From assembly GCF_002440555.1 (NCBI RefSeq), contig NZ_DJUR01000042.1, forward strand, positions 1 through 55,427: a DNA stretch of 55,427 nucleotides. The letters are read 5' to 3'. Shown one piece after another: positions 10,991 through 20,852 of this stretch (positions are counted from its first letter, which is position 1; every line of letters begins with the position of its first letter). The notes below the pieces were generated by a model. That model ran no database searches. It saw only the letters and a program-made list of their open reading frames with translations, and had not been told where the DNA came from. The stretch is from Aerococcus sp. UBA6277 (GTDB taxonomy: Bacteria > Bacillota > Bacilli > Lactobacillales > Aerococcaceae). Position numbers and translations under genes: made by a program.

Positions 10991-11016
10991 ATGAGGAAAG
11001 CATCAAAGTTCCTCAT
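10991..11016 (+). promoter_or_regulatory. Leader stem-loop upstream of the broken dehydrogenase
   Basis: ATGAGGAA (10991-10998) and TTCCTCAT (11009-11016) form a perfect 8-bp stem in the presumed 5' leader. No T run follows, so this is a structured leader and not a terminator. Confidence 0.4.
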
Positions 11017-11056
11017 CTCATGTTGCAATGGTCTCGGTTTTGCTAGGGGGGTTAAA

Positions 11057-11871
11057 GTGAAAGATGTACTATTGTTAGTAGGTGCTGGTCAGATAGGGAT
11101 GGCCATTGCCGTCGTGTCGGCATTAACCATAAGATTCTAATTGGTGACAAAAACTTTGACAATGCCATCTTGATTGCGGATAATTTGGAGGGAGCCGGAT
11201 TTGATACTGTAGCCACTGAAATTGATATTGCTGATAAGAATTCAATCGTGACTTTCATTGAAAAAGGGCAATCCTACGGTGAGATTGACCTGTTGATTAA
11301 TGCAGCAGGGGTGTCCCCAAGTCAAGCATCCATTGAAACTATCCTCAAGGTAGATTTGTATGGGACGGCCGTATTGTTGGAAGAAGTAGGTAAAGTCATC
11401 AAATCAGGTGGCAGTGGCGTCACTATTTCTAGTCAGTCAGGCTACAGGATGCCAGCCTTAACCGCCGAAGAGGACCGGTTACTAGCGACAACACCAGTAG
11501 ACCAATTGTTGGCTTTAGACTTGCTACAAACTGACAATGTCAAGGACTCGCTCCACGCCTACCAATTGGCTAAACGAGGGAATGGGAAACGGGTCATTGC
11601 TGAAGCCGTTAAATGGGGCAAATAGGGTGCCCGTATCAATGCAATTTCACCTGGTATAATTGTCACACCCTTAGCACTGGACGAATTTAACGGCCCACGT
11701 GGCGATTTCTATAAGGATATGTTCACGAAGAGTCCAGCGGGTCGTCCAGGAACGGCGGATGAAGTGGCTAACTTAGCGTCAATCTTAATGAGCAGTGATG
11801 GTGCCTTTATTACCGGATCAGATTACTTGATTGACGGCGGGGCAACAGCAACTTTTTATTATGGCGATTGA
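11057..11871 (+). pseudogene. Broken short-chain dehydrogenase/reductase
   Basis: The reading frame starts at GTG 11057 behind AGGGGGG and encodes the beginning of a Rossmann fold (LLLVGAGQIGMAIA). A single missing base near 11109 then throws it out of frame, and a stop follows about 30 bases later. The correct frame resumes as VGINHKILIGDKNF and continues to a second lesion, a TAG at 11623-11625. After this the conserved SDR end follows (GARINAISPGIIVTPLA, then GSDYLIDGGATATF), ending at TGA 11871. Both lesions together make a functional enzyme unlikely. The intact form would be about 271 residues. It heads the MerR-promoter cluster. Confidence 0.88.
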
Positions 11872-11938
11872 TACAGCGAATTATCAAACCAAATCATTTT
11901 GATAAAGAACATTTTAAAATCAGAAAGGGCGTAATAAT

Positions 11939-12973
11939 ATGAAAGCAGCAATTTTTAAGGAACCAGGAAATATGACCGTCACTAACTTGGACCGTCCGCA
12001 AATTCAAGCACCACACGATGCCATTATCCGCGTTGTTCGTGCATGTGTTTGTGGGTCTGACTTATGGTGGTTCCGCGGTATTAATGATAAGGTTTCAGGC
12101 TCGCAAACAGGGCATGAAGCGATTGGAATTGTCGAAGAAGTTGGGTCAGCAGTTAAAAATGTACAAGTAGGTGACTTTGTCATCGTGCCATTTACCCATG
12201 GTTGTGGCCACTGTGCTGCATGTAAGGCAGGATTTGACGGGGATTGCACTACTTTCACAGGCGGTGCATTAGGTTTTCAAGCTGAATATTTACGTTATGT
12301 ATCCGGAGATTGGGGTCTTGTGAAAATTCCTGGCCAACCTAGTGACTATTCTGCAGATATGTTGAAGTCATTTACCACCTTGGCAGACGTTATGGCTACC
12401 GGTTACCATGCTGCTGTCACCGCTGAAGTGAAAGCCGGCGATACAGTAGTCGTTGTGGGTGACGGGGCAGTTGGTTTGTGTGGTGTTATCGGGGCTAAAT
12501 TATTAGGGGCTGAACGCATTATTATCATGAGTCGTCACAAAGACCGCCAAGATTTAGCCCTTGAATTTGGGGCAACTGACATTGTTGCTGAGCGTGGAGA
12601 CGAAGGAATCAATCGTATCATGGAATTGACAGGCGAAGGTGCTGACGCCGTTTTAGAGTGTGTCGGTTCACAATTAGCTGTTGAAACTGCTGTCCAATTG
12701 GCACGTCCAGGTGCCGTTGTTGGCCGGGTTGGTGTGCCCCATATCGATGAATTAGATACTAATAAATTATTCTGGAAAAACATCGGCCTGCGTGGCGGTC
12801 GTGCCGCAGTGACAACCCATGACCGTGCAGTCTTATTAGATGCCGTTCTAGATGGGCGGATCAATCCAGGTAAGGTCTTTAACATGTCCTTTGACTTAGA
12901 TGATGTGCAAGAAGCTTATACAGCAATGGACGAACGCCGTGCCATTAAATCATTACTAGTTATTTCTGACTAA
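11939..12973 (+). CDS. Zinc-dependent alcohol dehydrogenase (MDR family)
   Basis: This is a medium-chain NAD(P)-dependent dehydrogenase of 344 residues. Catalytic zinc ligands are visible in CVCGSDLWWFRG (about 38-49) and GHEAIGIVEEVG (about 60-71). The structural zinc cluster CGHCAACKAGFDGDC lies at about 85-99 and the Rossmann motif GDGAVGLCGVIGAKLLGA at about 178-195. The substrate is unknown. It lies 67 bases behind the broken short-chain dehydrogenase and was probably part of the same operon. It is the only intact gene of that cluster, so it may still be expressed from the MerR-type promoter. Confidence 0.92.
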   Translation: MKAAIFKEPGNMTVTNLDRPQIQAPHDAIIRVVRACVCGSDLWWFRGINDKVSGSQTGHEAIGIVEEVGSAVKNVQVGDFVIVPFTHGCGHCAACKAGFDGDCTTFTGGALGFQAEYLRYVSGDWGLVKIPGQPSDYSADMLKSFTTLADVMATGYHAAVTAEVKAGDTVVVVGDGAVGLCGVIGAKLLGAERIIIMSRHKDRQDLALEFGATDIVAERGDEGINRIMELTGEGADAVLECVGSQLAVETAVQLARPGAVVGRVGVPHIDELDTNKLFWKNIGLRGGRAAVTTHDRAVLLDAVLDGRINPGKVFNMSFDLDDVQEAYTAMDERRAIKSLLVISD

Positions 12974-12976
12974 CTA

Positions 12977-13171
12977 AATGACCATTCCCCCAATGATTCA
13001 CCAGTGACAGATGCGGAAGCTTTCGCAAGTATGGACAAAGACTCTGATCTTGTTATATTTGGGCCAGGTGAAGATAAATTACCACATTAATAAAACGAGT
13101 ATGTATCTGCTGAAGATTACTTAAGTAAAATTGATTTGGTCAAAAACGTGATTAAAGCCTATTTAACATAA
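12977..13171 (+). pseudogene. C-terminal remnant of an M20 (ArgE/DapE-type) peptidase
   Basis: Directly after the alcohol dehydrogenase, one frame reads DKDSDLVIFGPGEDKLPH, then two stop codons (13088-13093), then NEYVSAEDYLSKIDLVKNV and a final stop at 13169-13171. ArgE/DapE-like peptidases usually have a G-P-G block followed by HxxNEYV, so this is the last 60 or so residues of such an enzyme with the two residues after His turned into TAA TAA. The rest of the gene has been deleted. Confidence 0.78.
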
Positions 13172-13184
13172 TAAATGTTGTTAG

Positions 13185-13210
13185 CCGGAAGTGAATAGCT
13201 TCCGGTTTTT
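13185..13210 (+). terminator. Terminator of the dehydrogenase cluster
   Basis: CCGGAAG (13185-13191), loop TGAATAG, CTTCCGG (13199-13205), then TTTTT. Confidence 0.9.
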
Positions 13211-13313
13211 CCTTGCATGGGTCTTATTTCTAGAAAGCACCAGCTAGAAACCATCTTTCTTTTTGCCAAATTAAGGGTATAATGAAATAAAATAGTGAAC
13301 AAAGGGTGAGTGT

Positions 13314-13835
13314 ATGATTTTATCAGGTAAGAAAATTGCTGAAGAGCAAGGAACTGGCATTGAAATAACGCCATTTAATGAAAGTCAGGTTAATCCCAAT
13401 TCTTATAATTTGAGACTTTCAAATGAATTGGCTTATTATGAAGATGACGTGTTGGATATGAAGAAAAAACCAACCTTGAAATCGATTCAAATTCCTGAAG
13501 AAGGTTATTTATTAGAACCAGGCAAATTGTACTTAGGCCGGACAGTGGAATATACTGAAACAGATAAATATGTGCCTATGTTAGAAGGGCGTTCTTCAAT
13601 TGGTCGATTAGGTTTATATATCCATGTAACCGCTGGTTTCGGAGATGTTGGTTTCTCAGGTTACTGGACCTTAGAAATGCACTGCTTACAACCAATCCGT
13701 ATCTATCCCAATGTTGAAATTTGTCAGATCTACTATCATACAATTAACGGTGAATATGATTTATATTCTTCTGGAAAATATGCTAACAACCAAGGGATTC
13801 AAGAATCCCGTTTATACCAAGACTTTATCAAATAA
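13314..13835 (+). CDS. dcd: dCTP deaminase
   Basis: Dcd deaminates dCTP to dUTP, feeding dTMP synthesis. The 173-residue product has the family pattern: an N-terminal MILSGKKIAEE, the QVNPNSYNLRL block, GRSSIGRLGLYIHVTAGFGD at about 94-113 and GFSGYWTLE with the likely catalytic glutamate at about residue 123. The length is typical of the monofunctional enzyme. The ATG follows AAAGGGTGAG, and a TATAAT at 13278-13283 is a plausible -10. thyA and folA lie 5 kb downstream, consistent with a nucleotide metabolism role but not in the same operon. Confidence 0.9.
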   Translation: MILSGKKIAEEQGTGIEITPFNESQVNPNSYNLRLSNELAYYEDDVLDMKKKPTLKSIQIPEEGYLLEPGKLYLGRTVEYTETDKYVPMLEGRSSIGRLGLYIHVTAGFGDVGFSGYWTLEMHCLQPIRIYPNVEICQIYYHTINGEYDLYSSGKYANNQGIQESRLYQDFIK

Positions 13836-14030
13836 AGTGCCAGTCCAATTATGAATATTTTGTGAAGAAAAGCCATGAATATGGCTTTTTTTGTGAAAGC
13901 AAGTATGCTTTGACCAAATCTGACTTTGTATGCGTTATAATATATTTGTAGTTAAGAAGTGTAGACTATGACAAGGATGTCAGGTCTAAATAACTTATAT
14001 ATTTTTGACAAAATGAGCAGGAGTGAATAT

Positions 14031-15917
14031 ATGAGCAAAAATAAAAAACAGAAGAAAAACCGGAAGAAAGGGTTTAAATTTGGTAACTCTCCTAATGGTG
14101 GTGGTTATTTTAACTTTATGAACGCATTCTGGTGGATTATATTGGTGATTCTTGGGTTGAATTTACTATTCCCAGCCATTACTGGGATGCAGGTAGAAGA
14201 AGTTCCGTATTCTTCATTTGTTAGCCAAGTAGAGGCTGGCCAGGTGGAAAGTGTTGAAATCAATCAATATGATTTAACTTGGACCGCTGAAAAAGATGGT
14301 GAAACGCAAGTTTATACCACTGGTAAGGTGGATGATCCTGATTTAGTCAACCGTTTGGAATCGAATAATGTAACTTACCAAACGGAAATCCATCAACCAA
14401 CTTCGCCGATTATCTCATTCTTACTGACCTTTATTTTACCATTTGCCGTGATCTACTGGTTAATGCGTAAATTAATACAGAAGATGACAGGTGGTTCCGA
14501 TTCTAAAATCGACCTATCTGGTGGCGGATTTGGAGGTATGAACTTTGGTAAATCAGATGCCAAAATGTATGTAAAATCAGATAATTCACGAAACTTTAAA
14601 GATGTAGCTGGTCAAGATGAAGCCAAAGAGTCTTTAGTTGAAGTGGTAGATTACTTGAAGGAACCAAAGAAATACCAAGAAATTGGTGCCCAAGCCCCGC
14701 GTGGTGTCCTATTAGTAGGACCTCCAGGGACAGGTAAAACTTTGATGGCTAAAGCCGTTGCTGGTGAAGCCGGTGTCCCATTCTTCTCTATCGCAGGTTC
14801 TGAATTCGTTGAGATGTTTGTTGGCCGAGGGGCAGCTAAAGTGCGAGACCTCTTTAAACAAGCCAACGATAAAGCACCATGTATCGTCTTCATTGATGAG
14901 ATTGATACGATTGGTAAATCTCGTGACAATTCCTATTCGACCAATGACGAACGTGAGCAAACTTTAAACCAATTGCTTACTGAAATGGATGGGTTTGAAG
15001 GCGACAAGGGTGTAATCATTCTAGCTGCAACTAACCGTCCAGAATCTTTAGATAAAGCCTTGTTACGTCCTGGCCGTTTTGACCGTCAAGTGTCTATGGA
15101 ATTACCTGATTTAAAAGGACGTGAAGAAATTCTTCGTGTCCACGCTAAAGAATATAAGATGGGTCAAAATATCGACTACCGTTACATTGCCCGTGCAACG
15201 GCTGGGGCATCCGGTGCTGATCTTGCCAACATCATTAACGAAGCTGGGCTACGTGCCGTTCGTAACAAGCACAAGGAAATTAGCCAAATTGACTTGGATG
15301 AATCAGTAGATGTTGTCTTAGCTGGTCAAATCAAGAAGAACGATATCTTATCGCCAGAAGAACGTCGCGTCGTTTCTTACCACGAAATTGGTCATGCCCT
15401 TGTTGCGGCCCAACAATCTGGTTCAGCGCCAGTTGAGAAAATTACGATTATACCGCGTACGTCAGGTGCCCTTGGGTATACTATGCAGGTTGAAACTGGT
15501 GAGAAATCACTTTACACCAAACAAGAGTTGTACAATCAATTGATGACCCTTGCTGGTGGACGCGCCGCTGAAGAAGTGGTCTTTGGTGAAATCACTACCG
15601 GAGCTTCAAATGATATTGAAAAAATGACGAAAATTGCCCGTTCTATGGTCACACAATACGGAATGTCGGATACTTTCGGCATGATGCAATTGGAAAGTCG
15701 TACTAATCGATACCTGTCTGACAATACACAGAGTCAGATATCTGGTGGTACCGCTGAAAAAGCAGATCAAGAAGTCATTGAATTGATTAAACGTGCCCAC
15801 CAAGAAGCCGGCGAAATCTTGATGAATAACCGCGAAAAATTGGATGAGCTGTCTGAATACCTAATTCAGGAAGAAACCATTACCGGTCAACAATTCATGC
15901 AAATTTTAAATAAATAA
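14031..15917 (+). CDS. ftsH: ATP-dependent zinc metalloprotease, FtsH family
   Basis: This is a membrane-anchored AAA+ protease. From ATG 14031 (behind CAGGAGTG) it has 628 residues; the longer frame from 13968 has no ribosome binding site. A basic N-terminus precedes a membrane segment (about 30-50) and a second one follows at about 128-148. The AAA domain has Walker A GPPGTGKT at about 230, Walker [10 protein letters not shown] and the second region of homology [19 protein letters not shown]. The zinc motif is HEIGH (451-455), not the common HEAGH. It is not beside tilS-hpt, where the main ftsH of Lactobacillales usually lies, so it may be a second, divergent FtsH. Confidence 0.9.
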   Translation: MSKNKKQKKNRKKGFKFGNSPNGGGYFNFMNAFWWIILVILGLNLLFPAITGMQVEEVPYSSFVSQVEAGQVESVEINQYDLTWTAEKDGETQVYTTGKVDDPDLVNRLESNNVTYQTEIHQPTSPIISFLLTFILPFAVIYWLMRKLIQKMTGGSDSKIDLSGGGFGGMNFGKSDAKMYVKSDNSRNFKDVAGQDEAKESLVEVVDYLKEPKKYQEIGAQAPRGVLLVGPPGTGKTLMAKAVAGEAGVPFFSIAGSEFVEMFVGRGAAKVRDLFKQANDKAPCIVFIDEIDTIGKSRDNSYSTNDEREQTLNQLLTEMDGFEGDKGVIILAATNRPESLDKALLRPGRFDRQVSMELPDLKGREEILRVHAKEYKMGQNIDYRYIARATAGASGADLANIINEAGLRAVRNKHKEISQIDLDESVDVVLAGQIKKNDILSPEERRVVSYHEIGHALVAAQQSGSAPVEKITIIPRTSGALGYTMQVETGEKSLYTKQELYNQLMTLAGGRAAEEVVFGEITTGASNDIEKMTKIARSMVTQYGMSDTFGMMQLESRTNRYLSDNTQSQISGGTAEKADQEVIELIKRAHQEAGEILMNNREKLDELSEYLIQEETITGQQFMQILNK

Positions 15918-15927
15918 CAAGTAATAT

Positions 15928-15962
15928 AAAAAACGTTCGTGAAATTTTCACGAACGTTTTTT
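15928..15962. terminator. Terminator after ftsH, possibly bidirectional
   Basis: A long symmetrical stem with arms AAAACGTTCGTGAA and TTCACGAACGTTTT is followed by T residues on both strands. It could end both ftsH and the minus-strand membrane protein gene that points toward it. Confidence 0.85.
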
Positions 15963-16143
15963 ATGTGGTTATGCAGAGTCAAAACCCCTAGCCGGTAGCC
16001 AGCGAATAAAACAAAGGCTAGAAGGGCAATGAACACATCAGTAATCTTTTGGATGGTTTCTAAAAATTGACCGCTTGTATTTGGGACTAGTTTTCTTCAG
16101 TGTCAGTGGTTATAGCTTTGTGTTGCGTTCTGATGCCTTCATA

Positions 16144-16503
16144 CTATAGGTATTTCATCAGTAATAAGGCCAAAATGATGCCGACAATTGATGTGAAAAT
16201 TCTTTGTGTATGGTAGTCTTTCGCTTGATTGTCTGGCGCTTCAATCGGTTCGATGACGCCATCAACTTCGATAAAGCCGCCAGCTTGGGCGTGCTTGTCC
16301 TTTTTCCACCATTGCCATAAGTTATAAATACTGCGGACTAATAAGATGATTGACAAGATCAATAATAAGGCCGGGAATATTTGGATAAATAATTTTGTGA
16401 AGAATATGAATAGGAAAATGACTAGGGCTAAGACCATAATCAGACTGAGACAGCCTAAACCTGACGACCCGTTGTATACATAGACACGACGTTTGTTATT
16501 CAT
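16144..16503 (-). CDS. Small membrane protein of unknown function
   Basis: I do not recognise a family. The 119-residue product has a short basic N-terminus (MNNKRRVYVYNG). Two adjacent hydrophobic segments follow (about 15-37 and 42-60, ending in a Trp-rich NLWQWWKKDK), then a polar stretch at about 70-98, and a last hydrophobic segment at about 100-119. It therefore appears to have three membrane spans. Its ATG is preceded by GGAGG on the minus strand, which supports that it is real. It converges with ftsH. Confidence 0.7.
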   Translation of the reverse strand: MNNKRRVYVYNGSSGLGCLSLIMVLALVIFLFIFFTKLFIQIFPALLLILSIILLVRSIYNLWQWWKKDKHAQAGGFIEVDGVIEPIEAPDNQAKDYHTQRIFTSIVGIILALLLMKYL

Positions 16504-16675
16504 GAATGGTTACCTCCAATGGGAACTTGTTAGTTTATTATACCGAATTATTGCAATTTTAGAAAATGAAAGTCACTGTTTGTCAGGGTTAAAGATAAGA
16601 ATTGCTAAAGCGTTCTGAATAGACCTTGTTCTATGGTAAAATAAAAGAGAATGAACGGAGAGGACTAGGTTATAT

Positions 16676-18589
16676 ATGAAAGATTATAAAGCGTTAAATT
16701 GGTCGAAAACATATGGTATGAAACAACTATTGAATGATGTTTCCTTTTTAATTAGAGAAGGGCAGCACGTTGGGTTGGTTGGGGCCAATGGTTCAGGTAA
16801 GACCACCTTATTAAATATTATTGCGGGGAAATCTAGCCTCGATCAAGGGCAGATCGAACATCCAAAAGATTTTACAGTGGGCATTGTCACTCAAGATCCA
16901 GAGCTAGATGAAAGCCAAACGATTTTTGAGGCCGTTTATCACTCTGAAAGTCCCATCGTCCAATTAGTTGGTCGGTATGAAGAAGTTACCTTGGACTTGC
17001 AATTAGATTCAGAAAATAGCCAATTACAAAAGAAATTTCAGCAAATTGAGCAAGAAATGAATGCGCAGAACGCTTGGACTTTGGATACGACAATCCAAAC
17101 GATCTTATCTAAATTAGGTATTCATGACCTAACCCAAGAAGTTAAAGTCTTGTCTGGGGGCCAACGGAAACGTGTCGGTTTAGCCAAAGTTTTGATTGAA
17201 GAACCTGATTTGTTACTGATGGACGAGCCTACTAACCACTTGGATTTTGAAATGGTAGAATGGTTAGAAAACTACATTGCTAACTACAAGAAATCAGTCT
17301 TAGTGGTAACCCATGACCGGTACTTCTTAGACCAAATCACAACCCATATCTTCGCCTTGGACCGGGGCGACTTGAAACAATATGAAGGTAATTACCAAAT
17401 TTATTTGGAAAAATTACAGTCTGAGCATGAGATTGAAGCAGCAACCATGGCGAAACAGAAGAAATTGTATAAGAGTGAATTGGCTTGGATGCGTAAAGGG
17501 GCAAAAGCTAGAACCACGAAACAACAAGCCCGTATTCACCGCTTTGAAAACTTGAAAGAAAAAGTTAGTCAAACACCAGACGATAGCGAATTAACAGTGG
17601 ATTTAGATACTCAACGTTTGGGTAATAAAGTCCTTGAATTCGATAACTTAACGGTAGGTTACCCAAATAAGCCTTTAATTACCAATATAAATCTATTATT
17701 ACAGAATAAAGAGCGTATTGGGATAATTGGGGATAATGGGGCTGGTAAAACAACCTTCCTAAATACCATTGCTGGCATTCAAGCGCCACTTTCAGGTGAA
17801 GTAAAAACGGGTGAAACGGTCCGTATCGCCTACTTCCAACAAATTCCTACCGATCTACCAGAAGACAAACGGGTGATCAACTACGTGCAGGAAATCGCTT
17901 CTGAGTACGTTTATGATGATGGAACACAAGCATCTGCAGCACAAATGCTAGAGCAATTCTTGTTTCCCCGTGAATCGCATGGCATGTTAATTGGCACTCT
18001 ATCAGGAGGGGAAAGAAAACGACTATACCTATTGAAGATATTGATGACTAGACCCAATGTCTTACTTTTAGACGAGCCAACAAATGATTTAGATATTGAT
18101 ACCCTATCTGTCTTAGAAGACTACCTAGAGACCTTCCAGGGGACTGTAATTACCGTTTCCCATGATCGGTATTTCCTAGACAAGGTGGTTGAAAAGCTTA
18201 TTATTGTGGACAGTTTGAACAATACAGTACAATTATTCTATGGTAACTACCATGACTATAGAGACGCAATGAAAGAAGCAAAAAATCAAGCTAGTCAATC
18301 GCAGAAAGTGGCCAGTCAAAGTGAGCAAAACAAACAAGCTGCTGAGCCAGTGACAGAAGAAACGCCAAAAGCGAAGCGGATGTCTTGGCAAGAAAAGAAG
18401 GATTGGGCCGTTATTGAGAGTGAAATTGAGCAATTGGAAATGGATATTGAAGCCATTGACCAGGCGATGAACGAAAACGGAAATGATTACAGCAAACTAT
18501 CTGAATTGCAATTAGAGAAGGATAGCAAAGAAAATGATTTGCTTGAAAAAATGACTTACTGGGAATACCTGTCAACATTAGAGATGTAA
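16676..18589 (+). CDS. ABC-F family ATPase (Uup/YfmR type)
   Basis: This is a soluble protein with two ABC ATPase domains and no membrane domain. ABC-F proteins of this type act on ribosomes. Domain 1 has Walker A GANGSGKTT, signature LSGGQRKRVGLAK and Walker B LLLMDEPTNHLD. Domain 2 has GDNGAGKTT, LSGGERKRLYLLK and LLLDEPTNDLDIDTL, which are typical of the Uup branch. A linker helix pair lies at about 245-300 and a C-terminal coiled coil at about 560-637. The length of 637 residues fits Uup/YfmR. A role in antibiotic resistance is not indicated by the sequence. Confidence 0.92.
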   Translation: MKDYKALNWSKTYGMKQLLNDVSFLIREGQHVGLVGANGSGKTTLLNIIAGKSSLDQGQIEHPKDFTVGIVTQDPELDESQTIFEAVYHSESPIVQLVGRYEEVTLDLQLDSENSQLQKKFQQIEQEMNAQNAWTLDTTIQTILSKLGIHDLTQEVKVLSGGQRKRVGLAKVLIEEPDLLLMDEPTNHLDFEMVEWLENYIANYKKSVLVVTHDRYFLDQITTHIFALDRGDLKQYEGNYQIYLEKLQSEHEIEAATMAKQKKLYKSELAWMRKGAKARTTKQQARIHRFENLKEKVSQTPDDSELTVDLDTQRLGNKVLEFDNLTVGYPNKPLITNINLLLQNKERIGIIGDNGAGKTTFLNTIAGIQAPLSGEVKTGETVRIAYFQQIPTDLPEDKRVINYVQEIASEYVYDDGTQASAAQMLEQFLFPRESHGMLIGTLSGGERKRLYLLKILMTRPNVLLLDEPTNDLDIDTLSVLEDYLETFQGTVITVSHDRYFLDKVVEKLIIVDSLNNTVQLFYGNYHDYRDAMKEAKNQASQSQKVASQSEQNKQAAEPVTEETPKAKRMSWQEKKDWAVIESEIEQLEMDIEAIDQAMNENGNDYSKLSELQLEKDSKENDLLEKMTYWEYLSTLEM

Positions 18590-18650
18590 TATCAGATATT
18601 TTACGATGACATAAAAAACAAGAAGTTGATGCAAATTAAATTAGGGGGCA

Positions 18651-19604
18651 ATGATTTTGGCAAAGCAATACTTAGATTTTTTACAACACATTTTAGATAA
18701 TGGACAAGATAAGAGCGACCGTACGGGTGTAGGTACCAGATCAGTTTTTGGTTACCAAATGCGTTTCGATTTAAGCGAAGGATTTCCCTTATTAACGACT
18801 AAAAAAGTACCTTTTGGCTTAATCAAGAGTGAATTGTTGTGGTTCCTAAAAGGGGATACCAATATTCGCTATTTATTAGAAAATAACAATCACATCTGGG
18901 ATGAATGGGCCTTTAAACGTTGGATAGAATCAGATGCTTATCAAGGACCAGATATGACGGACTTCGGTTTACGAGCTGATGCTGACCCAGAATTTAAAAA
19001 GGTCTACCAAGAAGTGAAACAAGAATTTTGCCAACGCGTCCTAGAAGATGATGATTTCGCTAAAGAATTTGGTGAATTAGGTAATGTTTATGGTAAACAA
19101 TGGCGTCATTGGGAAACACGTGAGGGTGATTCAATTGACCAAATCGTTAATATTATCGACCAATTGAAACATAACCCAGATTCACGTCGCATAATGCTTT
19201 CAGCTTGGAATCCAGAAGATGTGCCGAATATGGCTTTACCACCTTGTCATACAATGAGTCAATTCTACGTTCAAGATGGGAAGTTATCTTGCCAACTCTA
19301 CCAACGTTCTGGTGATGCCTTTCTAGGTGTACCATTTAATATCGCCTCTTATGCTTTATTGACACATTTATTGGCACGTGAGGCAGGTTTAGAGGTTGGT
19401 GATTATATTCATACCTTTGGCGATGCGCATATTTACAACAACCATTTTGACCAAGTATATGAGCAATTAAGCCGTCAACCACTTGACCTACCGATTTTAG
19501 AAATTGGTGGCGAAGGTAAATCTATCTTTGATCTAGAAAAAGATGATATTAAAGTTAAAGGTTATAAAGCTCATGATGCAATTAAGGCACCAGTAGCGGT
19601 ATAA
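18651..19604 (+). CDS. thyA: Thymidylate synthase
   Basis: ThyA converts dUMP to dTMP using methylene-tetrahydrofolate. The 317-residue product has [12 protein letters not shown] near residue 25, the active-site cysteine in [13 protein letters not shown] (about residue 199), [21 protein letters not shown] and the DAHIYNNH block. The start is uncertain. AGGGGG (18643-18648) is only two bases from ATG 18651 but eight bases from an in-frame TTG at 18657, which would give MAKQYLDF. folA follows after 55 bases, the usual thyA-folA pair. Confidence 0.96.
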   Translation: MILAKQYLDFLQHILDNGQDKSDRTGVGTRSVFGYQMRFDLSEGFPLLTTKKVPFGLIKSELLWFLKGDTNIRYLLENNNHIWDEWAFKRWIESDAYQGPDMTDFGLRADADPEFKKVYQEVKQEFCQRVLEDDDFAKEFGELGNVYGKQWRHWETREGDSIDQIVNIIDQLKHNPDSRRIMLSAWNPEDVPNMALPPCHTMSQFYVQDGKLSCQLYQRSGDAFLGVPFNIASYALLTHLLAREAGLEVGDYIHTFGDAHIYNNHFDQVYEQLSRQPLDLPILEIGGEGKSIFDLEKDDIKVKGYKAHDAIKAPVAV

Positions 19605-19659
19605 TAATAGATAACAATCAAGACCTATTTCTGTCACAAGCTGATAAGGAGGAATTACT

Positions 19660-20175
19660 ATGTTAATTGCAATCTGGGCACAAGATATCAACCATTTGAT
19701 CGGAAAAGGTGGCAAACTACCTTGGTACTTACCCAATGACTTGAAGTTTTTTAAAGACCAAACAGTTGGTAAGACTGTTGTGATGGGCCGTAAGACATAC
19801 GCAGGTTTGGATTATAAGCCATTACCAAACCGTCACAATATTATCATTACCCGCCAGAAATCCCCTTTTGAATCAGACTATGACCAAACGGATGTTGAAT
19901 TAACCGATTCTATCGATAACATCTTGGCGCTAGCTGAAAAAGAAGATGTGATTATTATGGGAGGACACTCTATTTACCGTCTATTTTGGCCTTATATTTC
20001 TGAATTACGCGTGACAACAATTAACCATGAATTTGATGGGGATGTCCATTTTGACCCAAACCTAGATGACTTTGAAGCTTACGAGGTGATTGAAGGGGTG
20101 GTAGATGAGAAAAATGCCTACCCACACAAATTCGTATTCTACCGAGAAGTGGATGAGGACCAGATAAAGGAGTAA
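19660..20175 (+). CDS. folA: Dihydrofolate reductase
   Basis: FolA regenerates tetrahydrofolate consumed by ThyA and is the target of trimethoprim. The 171-residue product has the IAIWAQDINHLIGKGGKLPW start, LPNDLKFFK with the active-site aspartate at about residue 28, VVMGRKTYAGL and IIMGGHSIYRLF. The ATG follows AAGGAGG. It is co-directional with thyA and followed within five bases by the ypmS-like gene. Confidence 0.96.
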   Translation: MLIAIWAQDINHLIGKGGKLPWYLPNDLKFFKDQTVGKTVVMGRKTYAGLDYKPLPNRHNIIITRQKSPFESDYDQTDVELTDSIDNILALAEKEDVIIMGGHSIYRLFWPYISELRVTTINHEFDGDVHFDPNLDDFEAYEVIEGVVDEKNAYPHKFVFYREVDEDQIKE

Positions 20176-20180
20176 GTTAA

Positions 20181-20828
20181 TTGGCTAAGCAAACGAATAC
20201 TAAAAAAACAATCAATCCTTGGAAGTGGGCCTTTTGGCTATTACTTTTGGCTATTTTAGTGCCTGTCATTGGCTTTTATCTGTATATCCAAACAGCGAGT
20301 CAGGAAACTGCCAGCTTGAGTGAACCAGTAACGACAGAAGAAGCAAGTGATGAAACAATCACAGCAGAAGCCAACCTGTCGACTATTTCCTTTAACCGAC
20401 TGGTATCAGCAGTAATCGGTGGGGAGGATGTACCTTATCAGTTAACGGTTGATGACGAAGTGTCATTTGCTGGTCTAATAGACGCGTTGGGAACTGAAGT
20501 GGCTTATACCATGCAAGGGCATCCGTCTGTCATGGAAGATGGGAATATTGCCATTGACGTGACTAATATTGAATTAGCGGGTTTACAATTGCCAACTTCA
20601 ACAGTACTAGCTATCTTCCAATTGACCCTACCTACAGATTTACCACTACAAGTTTTATCCGGTGAAGAGCAGATTATTATCCGATTGGATCAAGTGTCTG
20701 AAGACATGGATTTTGCTATTCGGGCCAGTGATATTGACTTAGCTAACGATGAAATCAACATCTTACTGGATGTGCCATTGACCTATATCGAGGAACAAAT
20801 CGGAACAGAGGCGGAAGGTAACCAGTAA
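20181..20828 (+). CDS. YpmS-like membrane-anchored protein (DUF2140)
   Basis: This is a 215-residue protein with one N-terminal membrane segment (WKWAFWLLLLAILVPVIGF, about 13-32) and an extracytoplasmic domain. The NLSTISFNRLVSAVIGG and LPLQVLSGEEQIIIRL blocks and the position between folA and a yozE-like gene match the YpmS/DUF2140 group of Firmicutes, whose function is not established. The TTG start is supported by AAGGAG at 20167-20172, eight bases upstream. Confidence 0.75.
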   Translation: MAKQTNTKKTINPWKWAFWLLLLAILVPVIGFYLYIQTASQETASLSEPVTTEEASDETITAEANLSTISFNRLVSAVIGGEDVPYQLTVDDEVSFAGLIDALGTEVAYTMQGHPSVMEDGNIAIDVTNIELAGLQLPTSTVLAIFQLTLPTDLPLQVLSGEEQIIIRLDQVSEDMDFAIRASDIDLANDEINILLDVPLTYIEEQIGTEAEGNQ

Positions 20829-20852
20829 TATAGTTTATTATTAGAAAGAGTG

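Noticed and set aside
15920..16100. Minus-strand open stretch reading FLETIQKITDVFIALLAF and on
   Set aside because: It is hydrophobic and open but has no plausible start codon and runs through the ftsH terminator. It may be a gene remnant, but the evidence is too thin.
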